Shown: positions 8,045 to 18,480 of the stretch, piece by piece
Numbering within the stretch: position 1 is the stretch's first letter
Layout of the letters: the number at the start of each line of letters is the position of its first letter
Assembly (NCBI RefSeq): GCF_017833525.1
Contig: NZ_JAFICD010000008.1
Coordinates: forward strand, 124,001 to 188,000
Direction of reading: 5' to 3'
DNA from: Duganella sp. 1411
GTDB taxonomy: Bacteria > Pseudomonadota > Gammaproteobacteria > Burkholderiales > Burkholderiaceae_D
Length of the DNA: 64,000 bases
Made by a program: the position numbers and the translations under genes
Notes under the pieces: generated by a model
What the model saw: only the letters and a program-made list of their open reading frames with translations
The model's database searches: none
What the model was told of the DNA's origin: nothing

Positions 8045-8298
8045 CTTTATTTCCCCCGCCACACCCCAACAACCCTCCCAACCAAATCCTAAGCTACAAT
8101 TACCCGCGTCCCCCCACCCTGCCGCTAAGCGGCCAGCAAACACCGTGGCGGCGACCCGATACCCTTCCGCCTGGCCCCCAACCGCGCCCCGGCAACGACA
8201 AACACCGCGCCATCCCGCGCAGCAGACCACAAAAACAACCGCAAAAAAAACCAAGCCACCAACCCCGGCCCGCGAACCCGCCACATCAAAAGACACCT

Positions 8299-10347
8299 AT
8301 GACGACTTCGCTATCTTTCATGGACAACGGCGGCGAAATGGGCGCCCGCATGCGCGCCCACGATTGGTCGACGTCGTGCCTGGGCGATCCCCACACCTGG
8401 CCGCAATCGCTGCGCTCGGTCGTGTCCGCCTGCCTGAACTCCCCCATCCTCGGCACCATCCTGTGGGGTCCCGAAATGTGCATGCTCTACAACGACGCCT
8501 ACATCCCCTCGATGGCCGACCGCCATCCCGCCGCCCTCGGCAAACCCGTGGCCGAGGTGTGGGGCAGCGCCTGGGAGCAGGTCGCCCCGCAATTCCACCA
8601 GGCGATGGCAACCGGCATCGGTTTTTCAAGCAGCAACGTCGAGTTGATGATCCTGCGCCACGGTCACCTGGAACAGACGATATGGAATTTTTCCGCCGCC
8701 CCCATCGTCGGCGAGGACGGCAAGATCGCCGGCCTGTTCAACCAGGGTATCGAGATCACCGAACAGGTGCGCAGGGAAAGGGCGATCCACCAGGCCCAGC
8801 AAACGCTGGAACGCACCGTCGATGAAACCACCCGCGACCGCAACCGTCTGTGGGAGTTGTCCACCGATATCATGCTGCGCTGCGGCTTCGACGGCCGCAT
8901 CAAGACCGTCAATCCGGCATGGAAAGACGTACTCGGCTGGGACAACGACGACCTGGTCGGCGCCAACCTGATGGAATTGCTGCATCCCGACGATATCGAC
9001 CGCACCATCGCCGGCGTCCAGGAACTGGCCGACGGCGGCTACCATACCCGCTTCGATAACCGCTATCGCCACAAGGACGGCAGCTACCGCTGGATCTCGT
9101 GGTCGACCCAGGCCGATGCCGATAGCATCTACGCCGTCGGCCGCGATTTCACGTCGGAACGCGAGAACGCCGAGGCGCTCCGCTCGGCCGAGGACGCCCT
9201 GCGCCAGGCCCAGAAGATGGAGGCCGTCGGCCAGCTGACCGGCGGCCTGGCCCATGATTTTAATAACTTGCTGGCCGGCGTTAACGGCAGCCTGGAGCTG
9301 ATGAAGCTGCGCGCCGCCCAGGGCCGCTTCGGCGATATCGCCCGCTATATCGAGACCGCCAGCGACGCGGCCAAGCGCGCCGCCGCCCTCACCCATCGCT
9401 TGCTGGCCTTTTCACGCCAGCAGACCCTCGATCCGAAACCCACCGATGTCAACCGCCTGGTGCTGGGCATGGAGGAGTTGCTGCGGCGGACCGTCGGCCC
9501 GGCCGTGGCGATCGAGGTGATCGGCGCGCGCGACCTGTGGACGGCGCTCGTCGATGCGTCACAGCTGGAAAATTCGCTGCTGAACCTGTGCATCAACGCG
9601 CGCGATGCGATGCCCGGCGGCGGCCATATCCGTATCGCGACCGCCAACCAGCAGTTGAGCCAGCGCGCCGCCGCCGCCCAGCAAATGCCCGAGGGCGAGT
9701 ATCTGTCGCTGAGCGTGACCGATTCCGGCACCGGCATCGCGCCCGAGGTGATGAGCCGCGTGTTCGAGCCGTTCTTTACCACCAAGCAGCCTGGCGAAGG
9801 CACCGGCCTGGGCCTGTCGATGGTGTACGGCTTCGCCAAGCAGTCCGGCGGCCTGGTGCGCATTTATTCGGAGGTGGGCCGCGGCACCACCGTGTGTATC
9901 TACTTGCCGCGCCATCATGGCGTGCCCGAGCCGGCGCCCGCTTCCGCCCAGCCGCAGCTGCCAACCGCCCATGCCAACCACGCGACCGTGCTGGTGGTCG
10001 ACGACGAGCCGAGCGTGCGCTTGCTGATCGTCGATATCTTGCAGGATATGGGCTACGACGTGATCGAGGCGGCCGATAGCGCCGCCGGCCTGGCGCTGCT
10101 GCAGTCGGACACGCACGTGGATTTGCTGATCAGCGATGTCGGCTTGCCGGGCGGGATGAACGGCCGCCAAATGGCGGAGGCCGGCCGGGTGAACCGGCCG
10201 CAATTACGCGTGCTGTTTTTGACCGGCTACGCGCAGACCGCCGTGTTCGGCGGCGGGCAGCTCGACGAGGGCGTCGAGGTGATGACCAAGCCGTTTAATA
10301 TCGATGCGCTGTGCGAGCGCGTGACCAAGATGCTGGCGCCGCGCTGA
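8299..10347 (+). CDS. Hybrid sensor histidine kinase / response regulator
   Basis: A 682-residue cytoplasmic protein without membrane segments. Order: N-terminal PAS/GAF-like region (residues 30-155, containing PHTWPQSLRSVV and ILWGPEMCMLYND, a common opening in PAS-hybrid kinases), PAS domain with PAC-like end (about 183-288), HisKA with phosphoacceptor His319 in GGLAHDFNNLL, HATPase_c with N box around Asn433 (CINARDAMPGG), G1 DSGTGIAPE and GEGTGLGLSM, and a C-terminal receiver domain (563-680) with acidic pair Asp568/Asp569, phosphosite Asp613 (LLISDVGLPGG) and Lys664. The first ATG fits the domain start. The ligand is unknown; PAS sensing of a soluble signal is likely. The gene converges with acs, 24 bases apart. 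Confidence 0.92.
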   Translation: MTTSLSFMDNGGEMGARMRAHDWSTSCLGDPHTWPQSLRSVVSACLNSPILGTILWGPEMCMLYNDAYIPSMADRHPAALGKPVAEVWGSAWEQVAPQFHQAMATGIGFSSSNVELMILRHGHLEQTIWNFSAAPIVGEDGKIAGLFNQGIEITEQVRRERAIHQAQQTLERTVDETTRDRNRLWELSTDIMLRCGFDGRIKTVNPAWKDVLGWDNDDLVGANLMELLHPDDIDRTIAGVQELADGGYHTRFDNRYRHKDGSYRWISWSTQADADSIYAVGRDFTSERENAEALRSAEDALRQAQKMEAVGQLTGGLAHDFNNLLAGVNGSLELMKLRAAQGRFGDIARYIETASDAAKRAAALTHRLLAFSRQQTLDPKPTDVNRLVLGMEELLRRTVGPAVAIEVIGARDLWTALVDASQLENSLLNLCINARDAMPGGGHIRIATANQQLSQRAAAAQQMPEGEYLSLSVTDSGTGIAPEVMSRVFEPFFTTKQPGEGTGLGLSMVYGFAKQSGGLVRIYSEVGRGTTVCIYLPRHHGVPEPAPASAQPQLPTAHANHATVLVVDDEPSVRLLIVDILQDMGYDVIEAADSAAGLALLQSDTHVDLLISDVGLPGGMNGRQMAEAGRVNRPQLRVLFLTGYAQTAVFGGGQLDEGVEVMTKPFNIDALCERVTKMLAPR

Positions 10348-10371
10348 ACACGCGGCGCCATTTTCATTGCA

Positions 10372-12360
<1,989 letters not shown>

Positions 12361-12584
12361 GCTTGTCTCCAGTGTTTGTAATCGTTTTGCACCAACATAA
12401 ACTTTGTCGCTTACTGAGCCCTTACAGACTGCTAGCCGCGGCGCCGATGTATAATTTTACCAATATTTCTGCGGCGCTACGCCCCGGCGTCGCGGCGCGA
12501 CACGACGGTGCGATTGCTGGGCAGCACGTGTAAAATGTCGGCAACCTTTATATAGTCTGCCTCATTTTCAGGAGTCCCGCCTTA

Positions 12585-13184
12585 ATGACCGATCCTAAAC
12601 CCAAGCTGCGCCCGCTGCCAGCGTTTATCTTCATGACCCGCTGGCTGCAGCTGCCGCTGTATCTGGGCTTGATCCTGGCGCAGTGCGTCTACGTGTTCCA
12701 TTTCTGGGTCGAACTCAAGGACCTGATCGGCGCGGCCATGGGCAACGAGACGGCGCTCCAGCATATCTTCCAGGCCGTCGCCGTGCCCAACAGCGGCTCG
12801 ATGCCGACCAAACTCAATGAAACCACCATCATGCTGGTCGTGCTGGGCCTGATCGACGTGGTCATGATTTCCAACCTGCTGGTCATGGTCATCATCGGCG
12901 GCTACGAGACCTTCGTGTCGCGCATGAACCTGGAGAGCCATCCGGACCAGCCCGAGTGGCTGTCGCACGTCAACGCCTCCGTGCTGAAAACCAAGCTGGC
13001 CATGGCGATCATCGGCATCTCGTCAATCCATCTGTTGAAAACCTTCATCAACGCCGCGTCCTACGAGCCCAAGGTGCTGATCGCGCAAACCGTGATCCAT
13101 GTCGCCTTCCTGCTGTCGGCCATGGCGATCGCCTACACCGACCGCCTGACCACGCTGACGCACCAAGATTCCAAGTCCCACTAA
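12585..13184 (+). CDS. UPF0114 (YqhA-like / TIGR00645) integral membrane protein
   Basis: A 199-residue protein with three to four hydrophobic helices: TRWLQLPLYLGLILAQCVYVF, MLVVLGLIDVVMISNLLVMVIIGGYE, MAIIGISSIHLLKTF and VAFLLSAMAIAYTD. The motif region NLLVMVIIGGYETFVSR and the ISSIHLL segment are characteristic of the UPF0114 family, whose function is unknown. An AGGAG ribosome binding site precedes the ATG. The gene ends 28 bases before fumarase and probably shares its transcript. Confidence 0.9.
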   Translation: MTDPKPKLRPLPAFIFMTRWLQLPLYLGLILAQCVYVFHFWVELKDLIGAAMGNETALQHIFQAVAVPNSGSMPTKLNETTIMLVVLGLIDVVMISNLLVMVIIGGYETFVSRMNLESHPDQPEWLSHVNASVLKTKLAMAIIGISSIHLLKTFINAASYEPKVLIAQTVIHVAFLLSAMAIAYTDRLTTLTHQDSKSH

Positions 13185-13212
13185 GCACCATTCCTTCCCT
13201 CGCGAGAACATC

Positions 13213-14742
13213 ATGACCATCATAAAGCAAGAAGACCTGATCGAATCCGTCGCCGCCGCGCTGCAGTACATCAGCTACTACCACCCCGCCGACTACATCG
13301 AGCACCTGGCGCGCGCCTACGAGCACGAGCAGAGCCCGGCGGCCAAGGACGCGATCGCGCAGATCCTGACGAACTCGCGCATGTGCGCGGAAGGCAAGCG
13401 TCCGATCTGCCAGGACACCGGCATCGTCAACGTCTTCCTGAAAATCGGCATGGGCGTGCGCTTCGAGGGCTTCACCGGCACCGTCACCGACGCCGTCAAC
13501 GAGGGCGTGCGCCGCGCGTACAACTTCGACGACAACAAGCTGCGCGCCTCGATCGTCGCCGACCCGCACTTCGACCGCAAGAACACCAAGGACAACACGC
13601 CGGCCGTGGTCCACATGGAACTGGTCGAGGGCAACACCGTCGACGTCAAGGTCGCGGCCAAGGGCGGCGGCTCGGAAAACAAGTCCAAGATGATCATGAT
13701 GAACCCGTCCGATTCGCTGATCGACTGGGTCATGAAGACCGTGCCGACCATGGGCGCCGGCTGGTGCCCGCCGGGCATGCTGGGCATCGGCATCGGCGGC
13801 ACCGCCGAGAAGGCCATGCTGATGGCCAAGGAAGTGCTGATGGAAGACATCGACATGTTCGAACTGAAACAGCGCGGCCCGCAGAACAAGCTCGAAGAGC
13901 TGCGCATCGAACTGTGCGACAAGATCAACTCGCTGGGCATCGGCGCGCAGGGCTTGGGCGGCCTGACGACCGTGCTGGACGTCAAAATCATGATGCACCC
14001 GACCCACGCGGCCTCCAAGCCGGTGGCGATGATCCCCAACTGCGCGGCCACCCGCCACGGCCACTTCGTGCTGGACGGCTCCGGCCCGGCCTACATGACG
14101 CCGCCTCCGCTGTCGACCTGGCCCGACGTTTCGTGGGCGCCGGACACCGAAAAATCCAAGCGCGTCGACCTCAACACCTTGACCAAGGAAGAAGTCGCCT
14201 CGTGGAAGCCGGGCCAGACCCTGCTGCTCAACGGCAAAATGCTGACCGGCCGCGACGCCGCGCACAAGCGCATCCAGGACATGCTGGCCAAGGGCGAGGA
14301 ATTGCCGGTCGACTTCAAGAACCGCGTGATCTACTACGTCGGCCCGGTCGATCCGGTGCGTGACGAGGTCGTCGGCCCGGCCGGCCCGACCACGGCCACC
14401 CGCATGGACAAGTTCACCGACATGATGCTCGAGAAAACCGGCCTGATCGCCATGATCGGCAAGGCCGAGCGCGGCCCGGTCGCCATCGAGTCGATCAAGA
14501 AGCACCAGTCGGCCTACCTGATGGCGGTCGGCGGCTCGGCCTACCTGGTCTCGAAGGCGATCAAGGGCGCCAAGGTGCTCGGCTTCGCCGACATGGGCAT
14601 GGAAGCGATCTACGAGTTCGACGTGGTCGACATGCCGGTCACGGTGGCCGTCGACGCCGCCGGCACCTCGGTGCACAACACCGGCCCGGCGGAGTGGAAA
14701 GCCAAGATCGAGCAGTTGAACGTTCCGGTCGTCGCCGCCTGA
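13213..14742 (+). CDS. fumA: Class I fumarate hydratase (iron-sulfur)
   Basis: A 509-residue class I fumarase converting fumarate and L-malate in the TCA cycle. It shows the N-terminal alpha domain with cysteines for the [4Fe-4S] cluster (SRMCAEGKRPICQDTG, GWCPPGMLGIGIGG, IPNCAATRHGHF) and the C-terminal beta domain (GPTTATRMDKFTD, GGSAYLVSKAIKGAKV). The length matches the single-chain class I enzymes, not the two-subunit type. Its TGA overlaps the murI ATG (TGATG), indicating translational coupling. fumA versus fumB naming cannot be settled from sequence alone. Confidence 0.95.
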   Translation: MTIIKQEDLIESVAAALQYISYYHPADYIEHLARAYEHEQSPAAKDAIAQILTNSRMCAEGKRPICQDTGIVNVFLKIGMGVRFEGFTGTVTDAVNEGVRRAYNFDDNKLRASIVADPHFDRKNTKDNTPAVVHMELVEGNTVDVKVAAKGGGSENKSKMIMMNPSDSLIDWVMKTVPTMGAGWCPPGMLGIGIGGTAEKAMLMAKEVLMEDIDMFELKQRGPQNKLEELRIELCDKINSLGIGAQGLGGLTTVLDVKIMMHPTHAASKPVAMIPNCAATRHGHFVLDGSGPAYMTPPPLSTWPDVSWAPDTEKSKRVDLNTLTKEEVASWKPGQTLLLNGKMLTGRDAAHKRIQDMLAKGEELPVDFKNRVIYYVGPVDPVRDEVVGPAGPTTATRMDKFTDMMLEKTGLIAMIGKAERGPVAIESIKKHQSAYLMAVGGSAYLVSKAIKGAKVLGFADMGMEAIYEFDVVDMPVTVAVDAAGTSVHNTGPAEWKAKIEQLNVPVVAA

Positions 14743-15620
14743 TGACCAGCGCCCGCCCCCACATAACCAGCGCTGTGGGCGGCGCTTTGGCCAAAACATC
14801 GGCCGAGGCGCCGATCGGCGTTTTCGATTCCGGCGTGGGCGGGCTGTCGGTGCTGCGCCATATCCGCGCGCAGCTGCCCAATGAGCATCTGATGTACTTC
14901 GCCGATTCCGGTCACGCGCCGTATGGCGACAAGACCGAGCAGTTTGTCGTCGAGCGCGCGCTGGCCGTGACGGCGTTCCTGCTCGAGCACGGCGCCAAGG
15001 CGCTGGTGGTGGCCTGCAACACCGCCACCGTGGCCGCCATCAAGGCGGTGCGGGCGCGCTATCCGGATTTGCCGGTAGTCGGCGTCGAGCCGGGCTTGAA
15101 GCCGGCCGTTGCCGCCACGCGCAACGGCAAGGTCGGCGTGCTGGCGACGGCGCGCACGCTCAAGGGCGAAAAATTCCTGCAACTGCGCGAGCAGATCTCC
15201 GCCGCCAGCAAGACCGAGTTCCTGCTGCAGCCGGCGGTCGGGCTGGTCGACCTGATCGAGCTGGGCGACCTGGAGGCGCCGGCCATCGGCGCCATGCTGG
15301 AGCGCTATATTGCACCGCTGCTGGACCAGGGCGCCGATACGCTGGTGCTCGGCTGCACCCACTATCCGTTCGTCAAGGCCGGCATCGAGCGCGTGCTGCG
15401 CGACCATGCGCGCGCCGAGGTCGCCTTGATCGATACCGGCGACGCGGTGGCGCGCCAGCTGGTGCGGCTGCTGGAGGCGGCGGGGTTGCTGCGCGCGCCC
15501 GACGGTGCTGCCGCCGAACCTACGCTGCGCGGCTATACCACGGCCGACATCGGCGCTCTGGCGCCCGCCTTCGACAAGCTGCTGGGGCTGCATCCGCCGG
15601 TCGAAAAAGTTAAAGTCTGA
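14742..15620 (+). CDS. murI: Glutamate racemase
   Basis: A 292-residue cofactor-independent racemase that makes D-glutamate for peptidoglycan. The start at 14742 is chosen because the ATG overlaps the fumarase stop as TGATG; an open frame continues upstream but adds only a non-conserved tail. Core motifs are IGVFDSGVGGLSVL, YFADSGHAPYG, the first catalytic cysteine in VACNTATVAA, and the second in VLGCTHYPFVK. An extra stretch of about 20 residues precedes the core, which is longer than in E. coli. It is the last gene of the UPF0114-fumA-murI set, before tRNA-His. Confidence 0.95.
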   Translation: MTSARPHITSAVGGALAKTSAEAPIGVFDSGVGGLSVLRHIRAQLPNEHLMYFADSGHAPYGDKTEQFVVERALAVTAFLLEHGAKALVVACNTATVAAIKAVRARYPDLPVVGVEPGLKPAVAATRNGKVGVLATARTLKGEKFLQLREQISAASKTEFLLQPAVGLVDLIELGDLEAPAIGAMLERYIAPLLDQGADTLVLGCTHYPFVKAGIERVLRDHARAEVALIDTGDAVARQLVRLLEAAGLLRAPDGAAAEPTLRGYTTADIGALAPAFDKLLGLHPPVEKVKV

Positions 15621-15659
15621 GCAAAACTTCATCTTTCGCAGGAAACTTTGCATTTAGAT

Positions 15660-15688
15660 TTGCAGGATTTAAATCAGGCTTGTATAAT
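15660..15688 (+). promoter_or_regulatory. Promoter of tRNA-His
   Basis: TTGCAG (15660-15665) and TATAAT (15683-15688) are separated by exactly 17 bases, 46 bases before the tRNA-His 5' end. It is close to the sigma-70 consensus. Confidence 0.75.
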
Positions 15689-15734
15689 TCGGCACCTGTT
15701 CAGCGAATAGCTGGATAAGTGATGTAAGACAGTG

Positions 15735-15810
15735 GTGGCTGTAGCTCAGTTGGTAGAGTCCAGGATTGTGATTCCTGTTGTCGTGGGTTCGAGCCCCATC
15801 AGCCACCCCA
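15735..15810 (+). tRNA. tRNA-His (anticodon GTG)
   Basis: 76 bases with encoded CCA; the extra G typical of His tRNAs is at 15734 opposite C at 15807. Acceptor GTGGCTG pairs with CAGCCAC, the anticodon loop is TTGTGAT, and the T arm contains GGTTCGAGCC. Confidence 0.95.
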
Positions 15811-15822
15811 AAGAATTAAGAG

Positions 15823-15851
15823 AAAAGCCCAGTCATCGACTGGGCTTTTTT
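15823..15851 (+). terminator. Intrinsic terminator after tRNA-His
   Basis: AAGCCCAGTC / GACTGGGCTT with a 3-base loop followed by a run of T, starting 12 bases after the tRNA. Confidence 0.85.
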
Positions 15852-15990
15852 CGTTGATGCCCGCGCATTGACGCAGGCTTGAGTTCGCGCCCACCAGAGC
15901 CGCCAACATCCACATTGCCGCAAAGCATAAATCAGTGGTTTAGGTCCACTCTCCCCTAGACAGCAGCGTCAAAGCCACTATACTTAAATT

Positions 15991-16563
15991 ATGAAAAGTT
16001 CAATCTCACGGTCGCGCCTGAAGAACGCAATCATATTCTTTGCCAAGAATACGCAGGCCTGTGGCAAGGTCAAACTTTTCAAATTGCTTTACATGATGGA
16101 TTTTGAGCACTTCAAGCAAACGGGAAAAAGTGTCACGGGATTGGAGTACGAGGCGTGGAAGTTCGGCCCTGTTCCATCTGAGCTCATGCGCGAATGGACT
16201 GCCCTCAAGGAGGACCTGTCAAGTGCCATCGAGATCGTTAAAGAGCCGCAGTATGATCATGTCCGTGAGAGCGTGCACGTTCGCCAAGGGATAGAGTTCA
16301 ACGATGAAGACTTCACGCCGCGTCAGCTAACGATCCTTGAGTCCCTTTGCAATCAGTATCTCGCCAATAAATCCCAAAAGATGATTGATTTCACTCACGA
16401 GCACAACGGCGCGTGGGACAAGATCTGGGCAGATGGCCAAGGCGATCACAAAACAATCCCGTATGAGCTGGCGATACCGGACGATGCCCCGAACCGGGAA
16501 TTGATTTTGGAATCAGCGCGCGAAGCCCACGGCGTCGCAACTCCGGTAGCCGAAGGCTACTAA
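15991..16563 (+). CDS. Panacea-domain (DUF4065) protein, probable antitoxin
   Basis: A 190-residue protein of the SocA/GepA-like Panacea family. The N-terminus KNAIIFFAKNTQACGKVKLFKLLYMMDFEHFKQTG and the following YEAWKFGPVPSELM are the defining signatures. Panacea domains serve as antitoxins in many otherwise unrelated toxin-antitoxin pairs. Its TAA overlaps by one base the ATG of the next gene (TAATG), as expected for a tightly coupled pair. The likely -10 TATACT (15979-15984) sits only 6 bases before the ATG, with no ribosome binding site, so the mRNA may be leaderless. Base composition is less GC-rich than the flanking genes, suggesting transfer. Confidence 0.82.
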   Translation: MKSSISRSRLKNAIIFFAKNTQACGKVKLFKLLYMMDFEHFKQTGKSVTGLEYEAWKFGPVPSELMREWTALKEDLSSAIEIVKEPQYDHVRESVHVRQGIEFNDEDFTPRQLTILESLCNQYLANKSQKMIDFTHEHNGAWDKIWADGQGDHKTIPYELAIPDDAPNRELILESAREAHGVATPVAEGY

Positions 16564-17006
16564 TGCCCGCGCCAGGTGAGGTCTGGCGGCATGCCGCGTT
16601 CTATGCGGACGCGAACACAGGCGCACCGCTGACTAAACATCTGCTGGTTCTGGCCATCCGACCCGATAGGGATATCGTTTACCGGCTTCTCACAAGCCAA
16701 CAATATCATCGTACTTCTTCCCCGGCGTGCTGCCACGACGGCGACCGCCCCGGCTACTATCTGGGCATTCCCCAACCAGGCGGAATTTTGTGGAAGGAAA
16801 CTTGGCTAGACCTCCGAGAACTGGAGGAAGACTATGATGCGCTTGCGTTCTCGAAACTGGCTGCGGCAGGTCAGCTATCGCACATCCACACCTTTTCCAG
16901 CGCTGAACTTTGCCCCGCCCTCCTGTGCGCGGCATACGCGCAAGACACGACTTCCGCACAAAAACGCCACATCATGAAAACCCGGGCTGATCTGAAGTGC
17001 CCATGA
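16563..17006 (+). CDS. Small protein coupled to the Panacea gene, candidate toxin
   Basis: A 147-residue cytoplasmic protein without signal or membrane segments. The opening PGEVWRHAAFYADANTGAPLTKHLLVLAIRP resembles the start of PemK/MazF-type SH3-like folds (G-[DE]-V-W ... K-x-x-L-V-L), and YRLLTSQQYHR followed by YYLGIP and WLDLRELEEDY could be later strands of the same fold. The resemblance is weak, and the protein may be a different toxin family. Overlap with the Panacea gene and the shared atypical composition are the main reasons for calling it a candidate toxin. The downstream 292 bases up to the lysozyme gene show no convincing coding frame. Confidence 0.55.
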   Translation: MPAPGEVWRHAAFYADANTGAPLTKHLLVLAIRPDRDIVYRLLTSQQYHRTSSPACCHDGDRPGYYLGIPQPGGILWKETWLDLRELEEDYDALAFSKLAAAGQLSHIHTFSSAELCPALLCAAYAQDTTSAQKRHIMKTRADLKCP

Positions 17007-17298
17007 TCGCCACAAGCCCCACTGGTGGGTTATTGCCATCGGCAAGGTGTCGCTTGCCGCCGATCTAAGGAATGATAGATATTGCCAACTCCGGACCAGT
17101 AAGGAACGGAGCAGCCGTGTGCAGACGTCTCAGCATAGTCGCCCCCTGTCACTTAGACGATCCGGCCGCCTACAATCAGGTGCGCGATTCCGCGTGCATC
17201 ATCCAGCCAGACCACCAACGGCAAGCGATGATGTCACTCAACGTCTGTCGCCGCAGAAGGGGATAAATTAGATTTCCGACCCACTTGGAGAGTCTGAT

Positions 17299-17814
17299 AT
17301 GCCTTCCGCGAAACCAAACGAGCACATGCGCATGAGTCTGGAAGCAAAAGCCAGAATGCGCTCGACAGAGCGAGCCGTCTTCAACTACTACAACGACATG
17401 GGAACGAACAAAGGCCATTGCACGTGGGGTCCGGGCATTCTCGCACACAGAGGTGTCTGCAGCGAGGAAGAGCTTGGGAAAAAGGTCAGTGTCACCTCGG
17501 TGGAAATCGAATTTGAACGTCGCGTGGCCGAGGCCGAAAGGGGAGTAAAACACAATGTATTCGTCGAACTCAACCAAGCGCAATTTGATGCCCTTGTAAG
17601 CTTCACTTACAACGCCGGGGTCCATGGTTCTAGCGACACCTATGCCTTCCTGAATCGCGGAGATTTCGCCGGCGCTGCCCTGAACATGTCGACAATGACC
17701 AAGGTAAAAGTCGGGCGCAAGAAAGTCGTTGCGCCTGGACTGATCAGCCGCCGAGCAGAGGAAAGCGCACCATTTCGCGGGGTCGCTGCGAACTCATCAA
17801 TTCCGAATAAATAA
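17299..17814 (+). CDS. GH24 phage-type lysozyme without signal peptide
   Basis: A 171-residue T4-lysozyme-like muramidase. The catalytic pattern is E24-x8-D33 (STERAVFNYYND), then a Thr/His-containing segment CTWGPGILAH corresponding to the TIGYGH region; NQAQFDALVSFTYNAG and the C-terminal GLISRRAEES are further family signatures. The D-to-T spacing is three residues longer than in T4 lysozyme. There is no signal peptide. It would cleave MurNAc-GlcNAc bonds once in the periplasm. No holin or spanin lies nearby, which argues against a simple phage lysis cassette. The next gene, 15 bases downstream with its own good ribosome binding site, encodes an exported protein that could be an inhibitor. 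Confidence 0.8.
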   Translation: MPSAKPNEHMRMSLEAKARMRSTERAVFNYYNDMGTNKGHCTWGPGILAHRGVCSEEELGKKVSVTSVEIEFERRVAEAERGVKHNVFVELNQAQFDALVSFTYNAGVHGSSDTYAFLNRGDFAGAALNMSTMTKVKVGRKKVVAPGLISRRAEESAPFRGVAANSSIPNK

Positions 17815-17829
17815 GGCAAGGAGTGACAA

Positions 17830-18288
17830 ATGTCCTACCTTCATTTCAACGCCCTTCTCCGTACTGGCATCGCGGCGTTTGCCTTAATTTGCTATCCAGC
17901 TCCGCAATTGCACGCGGCCGACCGACTAGGCACTTCCGTTATTGGCAGTTGGAAGCTGACCGCTGTACTCGACTCTTCGGACATCACCTCGCTGGACGAC
18001 CAAGAGGCAGCGGATTTGGTGGGTCAAGTCATCACAATCGGTCGCGACAAAGTTCAGCTTGGCGCTCGGGTGTGTGATGCACCGAGCTTTGAAGTGACGA
18101 CGGCCGAAACAAATAGCTATTTCCGCGACGAAGCGCACGCGAGTGCGAAAAAACTCGGACTACCCAACCCCGTTACCTCCGTGAGCGTGAGCTGCACGTT
18201 CGTCTACATCAAGTCAAAAAACCGGCTGGTGGTGCACTGGAAAGGCTTCTTCTTTGACGCCATCCGCATGCCCAGCAAATCCATCTAA
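17830..18288 (+). CDS. Exported small protein downstream of lysozyme, candidate immunity protein
   Basis: A 152-residue protein with a signal peptide (cleavage expected after PQLHA), preceded by AAGGAG seven bases before the ATG. The mature part starts GSWKLTAVLDSSDITSLDD and contains two cysteines (RVCDAP, VSCTFVY) that could form a disulfide. The beta-rich pattern suggests a lipocalin-like or immunity-type fold, but I do not recognise a named family. Its position directly after a signal-less GH24 lysozyme, and its predicted periplasmic location, fit a lysozyme immunity protein as in type VI secretion effector pairs. This role is inferred. Confidence 0.6.
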   Translation: MSYLHFNALLRTGIAAFALICYPAPQLHAADRLGTSVIGSWKLTAVLDSSDITSLDDQEAADLVGQVITIGRDKVQLGARVCDAPSFEVTTAETNSYFRDEAHASAKKLGLPNPVTSVSVSCTFVYIKSKNRLVVHWKGFFFDAIRMPSKSI

Positions 18289-18297
18289 AACATCTCC

Positions 18298-18327
18298 GGC
18301 GGATTCGGCCGCACGCCACAATCCGCC
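18298..18327. repeat. Degenerate palindromic repeat family A copy
   Basis: GGCGGATT and AATCCGCC arms around CGGCCGCACGCCAC match the 36-base form of family A with several changes. It starts 9 bases after the candidate immunity gene. Confidence 0.55.
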
Positions 18328-18480
18328 CGACGAAGACCCATTCCCATCACCCAAGAATATTTCGCAAGCCATTGCCCGACGGCACTAGATTGGCGCTACA
18401 ATGAGTAATGCCTTTCGGCCCAATCAGCGTCCACTTCGCTTCCCGAATTACGTCATTCAAGTCTTACCTATAGCGCAGCC

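Noticed and set aside
7848..8825. A 325-codon plus-strand frame across tRNA-Ser into the hybrid kinase
   Set aside because: It crosses a terminator and the tRNA gene and overlaps the well-supported kinase in another frame; the residues are low-complexity.
17047..17271. Short overlapping frames between the Panacea pair and the lysozyme gene
   Set aside because: No initiation signals or plausible protein features; probably untranslated.
17299..17814. Lysozyme as part of a prophage lysis cassette
   Set aside because: No holin, spanin, terminase, portal, capsid or integrase gene is visible nearby.
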